Source: an uncultured Collinsella sp. (GTDB lineage Bacteria > Actinomycetota > Coriobacteriia > Coriobacteriales > Coriobacteriaceae). Taken from it: a stretch of DNA of 33,182 bases. This document shows, one piece after another, positions 1 to 7,329 of the stretch. The DNA lies in the NCBI GenBank assembly GCA_902461085.1, contig CABPWH010000018.1:1-33182 (forward strand). The letters run 5' to 3'. The notes beneath the pieces were generated by a model that was not told the origin of the DNA, did no database searches, and worked only from the letters and a program-made list of their open reading frames with translations. The translations under genes were made by a program, and so were the position numbers. Within the stretch, counting starts at the first letter, position 1, and the number at the start of each line of letters is the position of its first letter.

Positions 1-1
1 A

Positions 2-718
2 AGTACATATGGGGTGGGGCGTGGGGGGCGGGGCGCCGGGAGCCGCTGCAAGGTATACTCCGACGACCCCGTGGCTGTTGCCCGCTCCTTTGCCGAGCAG
101 GGCGCGAGCTGGGTGCACGTCGTCGACCTGTCCGCTGCCTTTGGCGAGGACGAGGACGCGTGCGCTGCCAACTCGGCGGCGATCGAGGCCATCTGCGGCG
201 TCGACGGTCTGTCCGTGGACGTGGGCGGCGGCGTTCGCTCGCTTGCACGCATCGACGAGCTGGCCGGCTACGGCGCGCGTCGCATCGCACTAGGCACCGT
301 GCTGGTGACCGAGCCGGGATTTGCCGAGGTGGCGGCTCGCGGCTTTGGCGAGCTGCTCGTGGCCGACATCGCCGCTCGCGACGGCCAGGTCAGGGTGAAC
401 GGCTGGCGTGACGGCGCGGGCGTGGCGCTCGACGACGCCGTGGCGCAGCTCACCGAGCTGGGCTTTAAACACCTGGTCTATACCGACATCGCGCGCGATG
501 GCATGCAGACGGGCATCGATGTGGCGGCGTATCGTCATGTGGCCGAGGTCGCGGGCTTTCCCGTCGTGGCGTCGGGCGGTATCTCGACGCTCGACGATAT
601 CCGCGCACTGGCCGCGGTGGGTGAGGGCACGATTGAAGGTGCCATTACCGGTCGCGCGCTCTACGAGGGCAACTTTACGCTGGCCCAGGCGCTGGCCGCC
701 GCCCGAGGGGAGGAGTAG
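2..718 (+). CDS. hisA: HisA, ProFAR isomerase (5' partial)
   Basis: Phosphoribosylformimino-5-aminoimidazole carboxamide ribotide isomerase, a TIM-barrel enzyme that isomerises ProFAR to PRFAR in histidine synthesis. From about base 50 the protein reads as a normal HisA: VYSDDPVAVAR, the phosphate-loop DVGGGVRS, the catalytic Asp in YTDIARDGMQTG, and ASGGIS near the end. The N-terminal strand with the first catalytic Asp (normally about residue 8) is absent. The first ~45 bases are a G-rich run that translates to nothing HisA-like, so the frame is open to the window edge but the true start is not visible. A GTG at 14 is only a nominal start. It is followed after 3 bases by hisF, so the two are co-transcribed. 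Identity is secure; the 5' end is probably a contig-end artefact. Confidence 0.93.
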   Translation, partial: STYGVGRGGRGAGSRCKVYSDDPVAVARSFAEQGASWVHVVDLSAAFGEDEDACAANSAAIEAICGVDGLSVDVGGGVRSLARIDELAGYGARRIALGTVLVTEPGFAEVAARGFGELLVADIAARDGQVRVNGWRDGAGVALDDAVAQLTELGFKHLVYTDIARDGMQTGIDVAAYRHVAEVAGFPVVASGGISTLDDIRALAAVGEGTIEGAITGRALYEGNFTLAQALAAARGEE

Positions 719-721
719 CCC

Positions 722-1504
722 ATGCTTACCAAACGCGTGATTCCCTGTCTGGACGTCAAGGACGGCCGCGTGGTCAAGGGCGTCAACTTTGTGAGCCTGC
801 GCGATGCGGGCGACCCGGTGGAGCTGGCGCGTGCCTACGACCGCGAGGGTGCGGACGAGGTCGTATTTTTGGACATTACCGCGACGAGCGACAACCGCGC
901 GACGACCATCGAGATGGCGGCACACGCGGCCGAGGAGCTCGCTATTCCCTATACCGTGGGCGGCGGTTTCCGCGACTTGGCGGGCATGCGGACCATGGTT
1001 GCCGCCGGCGCCGACAAGGTGTCGCTTAACTCTGCCGCCGTGCGCGATCCGTCGTTGATTAGCCAAGCCGCCGCGGCGTTTGGCAGCCAGGCCGTGGTCG
1101 TGGCGATTGATGCCAAGCGTGTGGGCCTGCCCGGCGCATCCGGTGCCGATAGGTGGGAGGTCTTCACGGCGGGCGGTCGCAACGCCACGGGTATCGATGC
1201 GGTGGCGTGGGCCGAGGAAGCGGCTCGTCGCGGCGCCGGTGAGATCCTGCTCACCAGCATGGATCGCGACGGCACCAAGGCCGGCTTCGACCTGGCACTC
1301 ACCCGTGCCGTGGCGCGTGCGGTGCCGATTCCCGTCATCGCGAGCGGCGGCGTGGGCACGCTCGAGCATTTTGCTGAGGGCGTGATTGAGGGCGAGGCCG
1401 ACGCCGTGCTGGCGGCGAGCGTCTTTCACTTTGGAACCTTCAGCATCCGTCAAGTGAAGGAGTATATGGCGTCGCAGGGCATCCCTGTCAGGTTGGACTT
1501 CTAG
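722..1504 (+). CDS. hisF: HisF, imidazole glycerol phosphate synthase cyclase subunit
   Basis: Cyclase subunit of imidazole glycerol phosphate synthase. With the glutaminase HisH (not in this window) it converts PRFAR and ammonia to imidazole glycerol phosphate and AICAR. The 260 residues match the usual length (~255). Visible signatures are the start MLTKRVIPCLDVKDGRVVKG with catalytic Asp11, FLDITAT, the phosphate site YTVGGGFRD, the second catalytic Asp in VVVAIDAKR, and ASGGVGTLEHF. A GAGGAG Shine-Dalgarno lies in the last codons of hisA. AICAR made here is a substrate of PurH, which is encoded 20 kb downstream. Confidence 0.97.
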   Translation: MLTKRVIPCLDVKDGRVVKGVNFVSLRDAGDPVELARAYDREGADEVVFLDITATSDNRATTIEMAAHAAEELAIPYTVGGGFRDLAGMRTMVAAGADKVSLNSAAVRDPSLISQAAAAFGSQAVVVAIDAKRVGLPGASGADRWEVFTAGGRNATGIDAVAWAEEAARRGAGEILLTSMDRDGTKAGFDLALTRAVARAVPIPVIASGGVGTLEHFAEGVIEGEADAVLAASVFHFGTFSIRQVKEYMASQGIPVRLDF

Positions 1505-1550
1505 CGCTGCGGCTTGCCCAGGCACCCGACCTTCCGGCTCCAACCCTCCT

Positions 1551-1568
1551 CGCGTACTTAAGTACGCG
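1551..1568. repeat. Perfect 18-bp palindrome between hisF and hisI
   Basis: CGCGTACTTAAGTACGCG is its own reverse complement. It lies in the 149-base gap between hisF and hisI. It could extrude as a hairpin, mark a processing or attenuation point inside the operon, or be a protein-binding dyad. There is no T-run after it, so it is not a classical terminator. Function is unknown. Confidence 0.7.
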
Positions 1569-1653
1569 TCGTCGGGCTTGTCGCTCGGAATCTCGGGCAT
1601 CTGGACAACCCTCGCCGACCTGTGGGGTTTACGGAAATTACTTGGGAGAAATG

Positions 1654-1983
1654 ATGACTGAGGTAATAGAAGCGTCTGATCTTACGTACGACGCCCGCGG
1701 GCTGATTCCTTGTGTGGTTCAGCAATATGACACCGGTGAGGTGCTTATGGTTGCTTGGATGAACGAGGAATCGGTGGGGCTGACGCTCAAGACCGGGACC
1801 ACGTGGTTTTGGAGTCGCAGCCGCCAGGAGCTCTGGAACAAGGGCGCGACGAGCGGCAATATGCAGGAGGTTAAGGAACTCTGGGCCGACTGCGATAGCG
1901 ATACGCTGCTGGTCAAGGTCGACTCGCCGGGTCCGGCCTGCCATACCGGCAACCGTACCTGCTTCTTTAAGAAACTCGCGTAG
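1654..1983 (+). CDS. hisI: HisI, phosphoribosyl-AMP cyclohydrolase
   Basis: Opens the purine ring of phosphoribosyl-AMP to give ProFAR, the substrate of HisA. The 109-residue protein is a single-domain HisI without fused HisE. Recognised segments are VAWMNEES, TTWFWSRSRQELWNKGATSGN, the metal-binding DCDSDTLLVKV and the Zn-binding ACHTGNRTCFF. The reading frame is open from a TTG at 1642, but GGGAGA at 1644-1649 is a Shine-Dalgarno placed for ATG 1651 or 1654. I chose 1654 for spacing. hisE follows after 46 bases as a separate gene. Confidence 0.95.
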   Translation: MTEVIEASDLTYDARGLIPCVVQQYDTGEVLMVAWMNEESVGLTLKTGTTWFWSRSRQELWNKGATSGNMQEVKELWADCDSDTLLVKVDSPGPACHTGNRTCFFKKLA

Positions 1984-2029
1984 GGCGGGCACCCTGTTGG
2001 GCGCTCGGTAAAACGGAAAGGATTGAACT

Positions 2030-2347
2030 ATGGGTGTGCGCACCGCAAATGTTCAGGATGGAAATATCGGCGAGACGCTGACGGGTCTGGCCGAGGTGAT
2101 TCATGGCCGTCGCGACGCGTCGCCGCAGGAGAGCTATACCGCTCGCTTGCTGACCGACGTCGAGGACGAGCTGCTCAAGAAGCTTGCCGAGGAGGCGAGC
2201 GAGGTCATCATGGCCTGCAAAGATAACGATCACGACCACATCCGCTACGAGGCCGGCGACCTGATTTACCATCTGCTCGCAACGCTCGAACGCTACGGTA
2301 TCACCCTCGACGAACTGGCCGGCGAACTCAACGCTCGCCGCCACTAG
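2030..2347 (+). CDS. hisE: HisE, phosphoribosyl-ATP pyrophosphohydrolase
   Basis: Hydrolyses phosphoribosyl-ATP to phosphoribosyl-AMP, the second step of histidine synthesis. 105 residues, all-alpha MazG-like fold. The acidic metal-binding pattern is visible as KLAEEASEVIMA followed by RYEAGDLIYHLL. The Shine-Dalgarno AAAGGA precedes the ATG. It is the last gene of the visible his operon. Its TAG stop codon (2345-2347) lies inside a dispersed repeat (2344-2389), so the repeat has inserted at, or recruited, the very end of the gene. Confidence 0.95.
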   Translation: MGVRTANVQDGNIGETLTGLAEVIHGRRDASPQESYTARLLTDVEDELLKKLAEEASEVIMACKDNDHDHIRYEAGDLIYHLLATLERYGITLDELAGELNARRH

Positions 2348-2389
2348 TCATTGGGGACGTTCTTAAACGACTAGTCGTTTGGGACAGTC
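2344..2389. repeat. Modular GTCCC repeat, copy 1 (CGACTAGTC type)
   Basis: 46 bp. On the minus strand it reads GACTGTCCC, a CGACTAGTC block, then AAGAACGTCCCC and the block again as TGACTAG. It is nearly identical to 20270-20315 in the opposite orientation. It shares the GTCCC/GAACGTCCCC framework with 9194-9240 and 18081-18127, where the block is GGTGCCGGC instead. It overlaps the hisE stop codon. Confidence 0.8.
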
Positions 2390-2413
2390 TTTGTTGGTGT
2401 AACGGGGTCATGG

Positions 2414-2482
2414 AAGTTGCGGTGGAATAGTTCTTGTTTGACGGTCCTAGGGCTATAAACAGGAACTATTTCACCGCAACTT
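2414..2482. repeat. 69-bp palindromic repeat, copy 1
   Basis: Imperfect inverted repeat: arm AAGTTGCGGTGGAATAGTTC, a ~29-base variable centre, then the complementary arm ending CACCGCAACTT. Two more copies, also 69 bp, lie at 9121-9189 and 10706-10774. Arms are conserved and centres differ, as in a mobile or folded short repeat (REP/MITE-like). It sits between the convergent hisE and PHP phosphatase genes. Confidence 0.85.
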
Positions 2483-2494
2483 ATGAAGGGATGG

Positions 2495-3406
2495 CTAGGC
2501 GAGGGGTGTGGGTTCCCATTCGCCGGTGGGGTGGGGGATATCGAAGGTTCGATAGCCGCAGTCGTAGGCGTGGGCCTGAGCCTCGCGGATGTTCCAGCAA
2601 ATATCGCAGGCGCGGTGCGCGTCCGAGCCAAAGGTGATGGGTACCTCGGCGTGGGCGAAGCAACGCAACAGCCCCGTCGAGGGGTAATAGTCGTCGAGGC
2701 CCTTGCGCGGCGCGGCGGTCGAGACCTCAACGCGGCGACCCATATCGTGGGCGCATTCGGCCATCTGCTCCCAAAACGGCGCGGGGTCAAAATCGGGCGC
2801 GAAGCCTTCCTTCGAAAAGCGCATGACCAGGTCGGGGTGGGCCATTACATCAAAGTTGAGTGAGCTTTCGCAGGCACGGCACCAGTCGTCGACGTAGCGC
2901 TCCCACACGCCGCGCACGCCTAAGTTTTCCCAAACGTGCAGGTTGGTGTCGTCGTCGATCCAACCGCAAAGGGAATCGGGTGTATCGGGGCGAGCGACGT
3001 TTTCCGTTCCCTCCGTGCCCGCAGCGCCTGCCGCAATATCGCCGGGGTTGCCAATCCAATGCACACTGCCCAGACGTACGACGGCGCCCTGGGACCAGCG
3101 CTCAACCAAAGGCTCGCAGCCCTCGTACCAATCGCATTCAAAGCCATAGATAAGCTCGAGCTCCGGCGCAATCTGCGCGGCAAGCTTGCGGGCGTCCTCA
3201 AATGCCAGACGATGCGTCGTCAGGTCGCCCTCGACAACCTGTACTTCGCAGTTGGCGTCCATGCTGGCGGGCAGGGTGAGGTGGTCGGTCGAGACCATGA
3301 TCCGGCAGCCAGCGGCCGCGGCAGCGCGGACGTTTTCCTCAAACGAGGCATGTCCGTCCGAAAACGAGGTGTGGGTGTGGCAATCGACCAGCGGGCAAGC
3401 AGACAT
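2495..3406 (-). CDS. PHP-domain histidinol-phosphatase (HisK/HisJ family)
   Basis: A 303-residue PHP-superfamily phosphoesterase. Metal ligands are visible in order: DCHTHTSFSDGH (residues ~8-19), STDHLT (~39-44), GFECDWY, GSVHW, DVMAHPD and the C-terminal GSDAH. This arrangement fits histidinol-phosphate phosphatases, which remove phosphate from L-histidinol-phosphate, and the position facing hisAFIE supports that role. It is on the opposite strand and so is transcribed separately. The Shine-Dalgarno GGAGCTGCC precedes the ATG. The exact substrate is inferred from family and context; another phosphate monoester is possible. Confidence 0.82.
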   Translation of the reverse strand: MSACPLVDCHTHTSFSDGHASFEENVRAAAAAGCRIMVSTDHLTLPASMDANCEVQVVEGDLTTHRLAFEDARKLAAQIAPELELIYGFECDWYEGCEPLVERWSQGAVVRLGSVHWIGNPGDIAAGAAGTEGTENVARPDTPDSLCGWIDDDTNLHVWENLGVRGVWERYVDDWCRACESSLNFDVMAHPDLVMRFSKEGFAPDFDPAPFWEQMAECAHDMGRRVEVSTAAPRKGLDDYYPSTGLLRCFAHAEVPITFGSDAHRACDICWNIREAQAHAYDCGYRTFDIPHPTGEWEPTPLA

Positions 3407-3536
3407 GGCAGCTCCTTTGCGTCAAGCGAATCCGCTTCATTGTAATGGCGCAGCTCTCAACACGCCGGACACGCCGGGGGTCGAAATCGATTGGAAAGGC
3501 TGCGCGACGCGCGGTGCGGCCTCGCTTGCGTTCTCA

Positions 3537-3601
3537 AAACATGTACATCAGCCTCCAAAAGCTGCAGAAAATGACATGTTTGGAGGCTGATGTACATGTT
3601 T
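3537..3601. repeat. Perfect 23-bp inverted repeat (hairpin)
   Basis: AAACATGTACATCAGCCTCC and three more bases (3537-3559) are followed, after a 19-base loop, by the exact reverse complement at 3579-3601. There is no T-run, so it is not an ordinary terminator. It lies between the divergent PHP phosphatase and LarC2-like genes, ~107 bases before the latter's start. It may be a mobile hairpin, a structured 5' leader or a regulator site. The rest of the 300-base gap holds no gene that I can see. Confidence 0.85.
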
Positions 3602-3707
3602 GGATAGGGGCGAGGGCGGCGGCGGACGAAAGTCACGCCTGTGCCACGTCCGATGTGCTAGCGTTTGGATGAACAAAACGAGCCCGTGCGGAAAGGAGTC
3701 GGACCGT

Positions 3708-4193
3708 ATGCCATGCGATAGCACATCCCCGCTGTCCCGCGAGACCGATGCACCCGAAACCATCGTCAAGTTGGAATGCGATATCGACGACGCATCGCCC
3801 GAGGTGCTCGCCTACGCTGCCGACCGCCTGCGCGAGGCGGGTGCGCGCGAGGTGCACTGGCTGCCCCTCTACTGCAAAAAAGGCCGCCCCGGTTGGCAGC
3901 TGCAGGTGATCTGCTCGCACGAGGATATCGAACGCCTGCAGACGATTATCTTTTTGGAAACCACGACCAACGGCATTCGTCGCCAGGTCATGGAGCGCGT
4001 TTGCCTGCCACGCCGCTTTGAGCGCGTAACGACGCCATGGGGCGAGGTATCCGTCAAGGTGGCCACCCTACCCGACGGCAGTGAGCGCGCGGCGCCCGAG
4101 TACGAGGACTGCGCCCGCCTTGCCCGCGAGCACAATGTGCCGCTCCAACGCGTGATGCAGGCGGCCCAGAGCGCGGCACTGCGATTTGAGTAA
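3708..4193 (+). CDS. Standalone LarC2-like (LarC C-terminal domain, DUF111) protein
   Basis: The 161-residue protein matches only the C-terminal half of LarC, the CTP-dependent cyclometallase that inserts nickel into the pincer cofactor of lactate racemase. Matching segments are VKLECDIDDASPEVLAY, the CKKGRPG loop, FLETTTNGIRR, LPRRFERV, the TPWGEVSVKVA strand and APEYEDCARLA. No LarC1 half exists upstream in any frame, and LarA, LarB and LarE are not nearby. The ORF is open from 3600, but AAAGGAG at 3692-3698 decides for ATG 3708. It could act with a LarC1 encoded elsewhere or have another nucleotide-binding role. Domain assignment is confident; function is uncertain. Confidence 0.75.
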   Translation: MPCDSTSPLSRETDAPETIVKLECDIDDASPEVLAYAADRLREAGAREVHWLPLYCKKGRPGWQLQVICSHEDIERLQTIIFLETTTNGIRRQVMERVCLPRRFERVTTPWGEVSVKVATLPDGSERAAPEYEDCARLAREHNVPLQRVMQAAQSAALRFE

Positions 4194-4248
4194 CGCGGCC
4201 GGCGGCACGCCACGCCCAGCTCCATCAACCCCACCCGAAAGGACCACC

Positions 4249-4797
4249 ATGAAATACCTCATCGCTTCCGACATCCACGGCTCGGCATACTGGACCGAGC
4301 GCCTCTGCGCCGCCATTGAGTCCGAGCAGCCCGACCGCATCGTCCTGCTGGGCGACCTGCTCTATCACGGTCCGCGCAACGACCTGCCGCGCGATTACGC
4401 CCCCAAGCGCGTGATCCCGCTGCTCAACGCTCTGGCCGACCGCATCATCGCGGTACGCGGCAACTGCGATGCCGAGGTCGACCAGATGGTCCTCGACTTT
4501 CCCGTCATGGCCGACTACGCCACGCTGTTCGACGAGACCGGCCGCGAGCTGTTCCTGACGCACGGCCATGTCTTTGGCGCCGGCATGCACAACAGCGTCG
4601 ACCACGCGCCCGCGCTGCCCGAGGGCTCCGCGCTCGTCTACGGCCACACGCACATCAAGGTCAACGAGGAAAGCGCCGCGCACCCGGGCCTGTGGCTCTT
4701 CAACCCCGGCAGCGTGAGCATTCCCAAGGACGGCTCGCACAGCTACGGCATCTACGAGGGCGGCGCGTTCCGCCACGTGATCCTGGAGGAGGACTAA
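4249..4797 (+). CDS. YfcE-family metallophosphodiesterase
   Basis: A 182-residue calcineurin-like phosphoesterase of the YfcE/MJ0936 type. Metal-binding motifs run in order: SDIHGS (residues ~8-13), LLGDLLYHGPRN, GNCDAEVD, THGHVFG and VYGHTHI, followed by NPGSVSIPK. These enzymes hydrolyse phosphodiesters in vitro; the natural substrate is usually unknown. The frame extends back to 4186, but GAAAGGACCACC before ATG 4249 and the motif spacing fix the start. MazG follows with a 2-base gap, so the pair is probably co-transcribed with the LarC2-like gene. Confidence 0.88.
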   Translation: MKYLIASDIHGSAYWTERLCAAIESEQPDRIVLLGDLLYHGPRNDLPRDYAPKRVIPLLNALADRIIAVRGNCDAEVDQMVLDFPVMADYATLFDETGRELFLTHGHVFGAGMHNSVDHAPALPEGSALVYGHTHIKVNEESAAHPGLWLFNPGSVSIPKDGSHSYGIYEGGAFRHVILEED

Positions 4798-4799
4798 CC

Positions 4800-5660
4800 A
4801 TGGCGCAGCATATGGCTCAGCAAAATGCCGAGGGCTCGCGCGATCTGTCCACGCTGATAGACGCGTCGGCCGAGCTGCAGCATCTGGTGCAGACCATCTG
4901 GCGTCTGCGTCAGCCCGATGGCTGCCCGTGGGACCGCGAGCAGACGCACCGTAGCATTGGCAAGAACATGATCGAGGAAGCCTACGAGGCGCTCGACTGC
5001 ATCGAGACGGATGACGCGGTTCACCTGCGCGAGGAGCTGGGTGACGTGCTCATGCAGGTAGTGCTGCATGCGCAGATTGCGGCCGACGTCGGCGAGTTTA
5101 CGCTGGCCGACGTGGCGCGCGATATCGACGCCAAGCTCATCCGTCGCCACCCGCACGTGTTTGGCGATGCGGATGCCGAGAGCTCCGACGAGGTGCTCAA
5201 GATTTGGGACGAGGTCAAGCTTGCCGAGAAGGCCGCCAAGGACAAGGCCGTGGCGGCGGGCGAGGCCGCGCCCGAGGGCCTGCTCGATGGTGTGCCCACG
5301 CATCTGCCGGCGCTGATGCAGGCGCAGAAGGTGTCGCGCAAGGCGGCTGCCGTGGGCTTTGAGTGGGAGACGGTCCAGGACGTGTGGGACGAGGTCGCCG
5401 AGGAGCGTGCCGAGTTTGAGGCCGAGGCCCCTGGCTCGCCCGAGCGCGAAATGGAGTTTGGCGATCTGCTCTTTGCCCTGGTCAACGTTGCACGCAAAGA
5501 GGGCATTGACGCCGAGAGTGCCCTTCGTGCCAGCACGGCAAAGTTCCGCCGCCGCTGGGCCGCGATGGAGCGGATGGCGGCCGATGCTCACGTGGATCTT
5601 GCCGAGCTTTCGACCCACGGCCTCAACGACCTGTGGGATGCCGCAAAGGCGGAGGAGTAA
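4800..5660 (+). CDS. mazG: MazG nucleoside triphosphate pyrophosphohydrolase
   Basis: House-cleaning enzyme that hydrolyses (d)NTPs to NMP and pyrophosphate. The 286 residues hold two tandem MazG domains. The first has the family signature GCPWDREQTH then MIEEAYEALDCI and LREELGDVLMQVVLHA, with the acidic EExxE and ExxD magnesium ligands. The second is more diverged (EREMEFGDLLFALVNVAR). A GGAGGAGG Shine-Dalgarno in the end of the phosphoesterase gene sets the start at 4800, not at the earlier in-frame ATG at 4692. A strong terminator follows. Confidence 0.93.
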   Translation: MAQHMAQQNAEGSRDLSTLIDASAELQHLVQTIWRLRQPDGCPWDREQTHRSIGKNMIEEAYEALDCIETDDAVHLREELGDVLMQVVLHAQIAADVGEFTLADVARDIDAKLIRRHPHVFGDADAESSDEVLKIWDEVKLAEKAAKDKAVAAGEAAPEGLLDGVPTHLPALMQAQKVSRKAAAVGFEWETVQDVWDEVAEERAEFEAEAPGSPEREMEFGDLLFALVNVARKEGIDAESALRASTAKFRRRWAAMERMAADAHVDLAELSTHGLNDLWDAAKAEE

Positions 5661-5664
5661 GACT

Positions 5665-5710
5665 GCGGGAACGACGGGCTGACACGCTTTATCGTTCCCG
5701 CTAAATTTTT
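5665..5710 (+). terminator. Rho-independent terminator after mazG
   Basis: A 10-bp stem GCGGGAACGA/TCGTTCCCGC with a 17-base loop, followed by TAAATTTTT. It ends the larC2-like/yfcE/mazG transcript. The ~140 bases between it and eno hold a CATAAT hexamer (5745-5750) and two copies of GGCTAACTTA (5732 and 5767), but no convincing -35 box. Confidence 0.85.
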
Positions 5711-5852
5711 CGAAAATCAAGTGTATCCCTCGGCTAACTTAGGGCATAATGCAAAAAGTGCGACATGGCTAACTTATGAACCTGCGCGCCTCTACAGCGT
5801 GCAAGCCGCGTCGCCAAGCATTCAACCCGTTTCCAAGTGAGAGGGAGACAAC

Positions 5853-7142
5853 ATGAGCGATATTTTGGACGTCTACGGTCGCGAGGTGCTCGACAGCCGC
5901 GGCAATCCCACCGTCGAGGTCGAGGTCGTGCTCGAGGACGGCAGCTTTGGCCGCGCAATGGTGCCTTCGGGTGCTTCGACCGGCGCCTTTGAGGCCTGCG
6001 AGCTGCGCGATGGCGACAAGGGCCGCTACCTGGGCAAGGGTGTTTTGCAGGCCGTCGAGCACGTCAACAACGAGTGCGCTAACGCCGTCGTGGGCCTCGA
6101 CGCCTTCGATCAGTGCGCCGTCGATGCCGCGCTGATTGCCGCGGACGGTACCCCCAACAAGACCAAGCTCGGTGCCAACGCCATCCTGGGCGTGTCGCTG
6201 GCCGTCGCCCGCGCCGCTGCCGAGTCGGCGGGCCTGTCACTGTACCAGTACCTGGGCGGCGTCAACGCCCATCTGCTGCCCACGCCCATGATGAACATCC
6301 TCAACGGCGGCGTGCATGCCGACAATAACGTTGACTTCCAGGAGTTTATGATCATGCCGGTGGGCGCCCCGAGCTTTGCCGAGGGCCTGCGTTGGTGCGC
6401 CGAAGTCTACCACACCCTCAAGGGCGTGCTGCACGAGGCCGGCCTGGGCGGCGGCGTGGGCGACGAGGGCGGCTTTGCGCCCAACCTCAAGACCAATGCC
6501 GAGCCGTTCGAGTACATCACCAAGGCCGTGGAGAAAGCCGGCTTTAAGCCCGGCGTCGACTTCATGTACGCCATGGACCCGGCCTCGACCGAGTTCTACA
6601 ACGCCGAGACCGGCATGTACGAGCTCAAGGGCGAGGGTGTTGAGTACACGAGCGCCCAGATGGTCGATTACTGGGAGAAGCTCGTCGACACCTATCCCAT
6701 CATCTCCATCGAGGACGGCATGGCCGAGGAGGACTGGGACGGCTGGGTCGAGCTTACCCGTCGCATTGGCAACAAGGTGCAGCTGGTGGGCGACGACCTG
6801 TTCGTCACCAACACCGAGCGCCTCAAGAAGGGCATCGAGCTGGGTGCCGCCAACGCGATCCTGGTCAAGGTCAACCAGATCGGCACGCTCACCGAGTCGC
6901 TCGAGGCCATCGAGACTGCCAAGGAGGCCGGTTACGCTTGCATCGTGAGCCACCGCTCCGGCGAGACCGAGGACTCCACGATCGCCGACCTGGTCGTGGG
7001 CGTCAACGCCGGCCAGATCAAGTCGGGCGCCCCGTGCCGCAGCGACCGTATCGCCAAGTACAATCAGCTCATCCGCATCGAGGACGAGCTCGAGGGCAGC
7101 GCGCGCTACGCCGGCAAGGCCGCGTTCTACAACATTCGCTAA
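5853..7142 (+). CDS. eno: Enolase
   Basis: Phosphopyruvate hydratase of glycolysis, converting 2-phosphoglycerate to phosphoenolpyruvate in the cytoplasm. 429 residues, full length. All key segments are present: the mobile loop SGASTGAFEACELRDGD, NGGVHADNNVDFQEFM, the catalytic acid in GDEGGFAPNL (~205), magnesium ligands in SIEDGMAEEDWDGW and QLVGDDLFVTN, the catalytic lysine in ILVKVNQIGT (~338) and SHRSGETEDSTIADL. Shine-Dalgarno GAGGGAG. It is flanked by terminators on both sides, so it is a monocistronic unit. Confidence 0.98.
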   Translation: MSDILDVYGREVLDSRGNPTVEVEVVLEDGSFGRAMVPSGASTGAFEACELRDGDKGRYLGKGVLQAVEHVNNECANAVVGLDAFDQCAVDAALIAADGTPNKTKLGANAILGVSLAVARAAAESAGLSLYQYLGGVNAHLLPTPMMNILNGGVHADNNVDFQEFMIMPVGAPSFAEGLRWCAEVYHTLKGVLHEAGLGGGVGDEGGFAPNLKTNAEPFEYITKAVEKAGFKPGVDFMYAMDPASTEFYNAETGMYELKGEGVEYTSAQMVDYWEKLVDTYPIISIEDGMAEEDWDGWVELTRRIGNKVQLVGDDLFVTNTERLKKGIELGAANAILVKVNQIGTLTESLEAIETAKEAGYACIVSHRSGETEDSTIADLVVGVNAGQIKSGAPCRSDRIAKYNQLIRIEDELEGSARYAGKAAFYNIR

Positions 7143-7206
7143 ACAAGTGGCGCTCGCGGGGGGCGGGGTTGACTCGGCTCCGTTCCACTTCTGATGGCCG
7201 CCATTG

Positions 7207-7239
7207 GGCGCTGGGCCATATGGCTCAGCGCCTTTTTTA
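7207..7239 (+). terminator. Rho-independent terminator after eno
   Basis: GGCGCTG and CAGCGCC form the base of a hairpin whose interior GGGCCATATGGCTC is also self-complementary. Six Ts follow immediately. It is a strong, canonical intrinsic terminator. Confidence 0.92.
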
Positions 7240-7329
7240 TGTCGAGCAAAGGCTGTCGAAGGTGGCGCGCACGCTCGTGCTATAACTAGAATACTTAGCG
7301 CAAACAAACCTCAACCGCACAAGGCGCAC

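Noticed and set aside
11..45. G-quadruplex at the left edge
   Set aside because: G-runs could fold, but the position at the window edge inside an interrupted hisA makes an assembly artefact the simpler explanation.
290..1600. 436-residue minus-strand ORF opposite hisA/hisF
   Set aside because: Shadow of two certain genes; composition (His/Arg/Ala rich) and lack of motifs are typical for the antisense of high-GC coding DNA.
2434..2863. Small plus-strand ORFs in and after the 69-bp repeat
   Set aside because: They overlap the repeat or lie opposite the PHP phosphatase and lack ribosome-binding sites.
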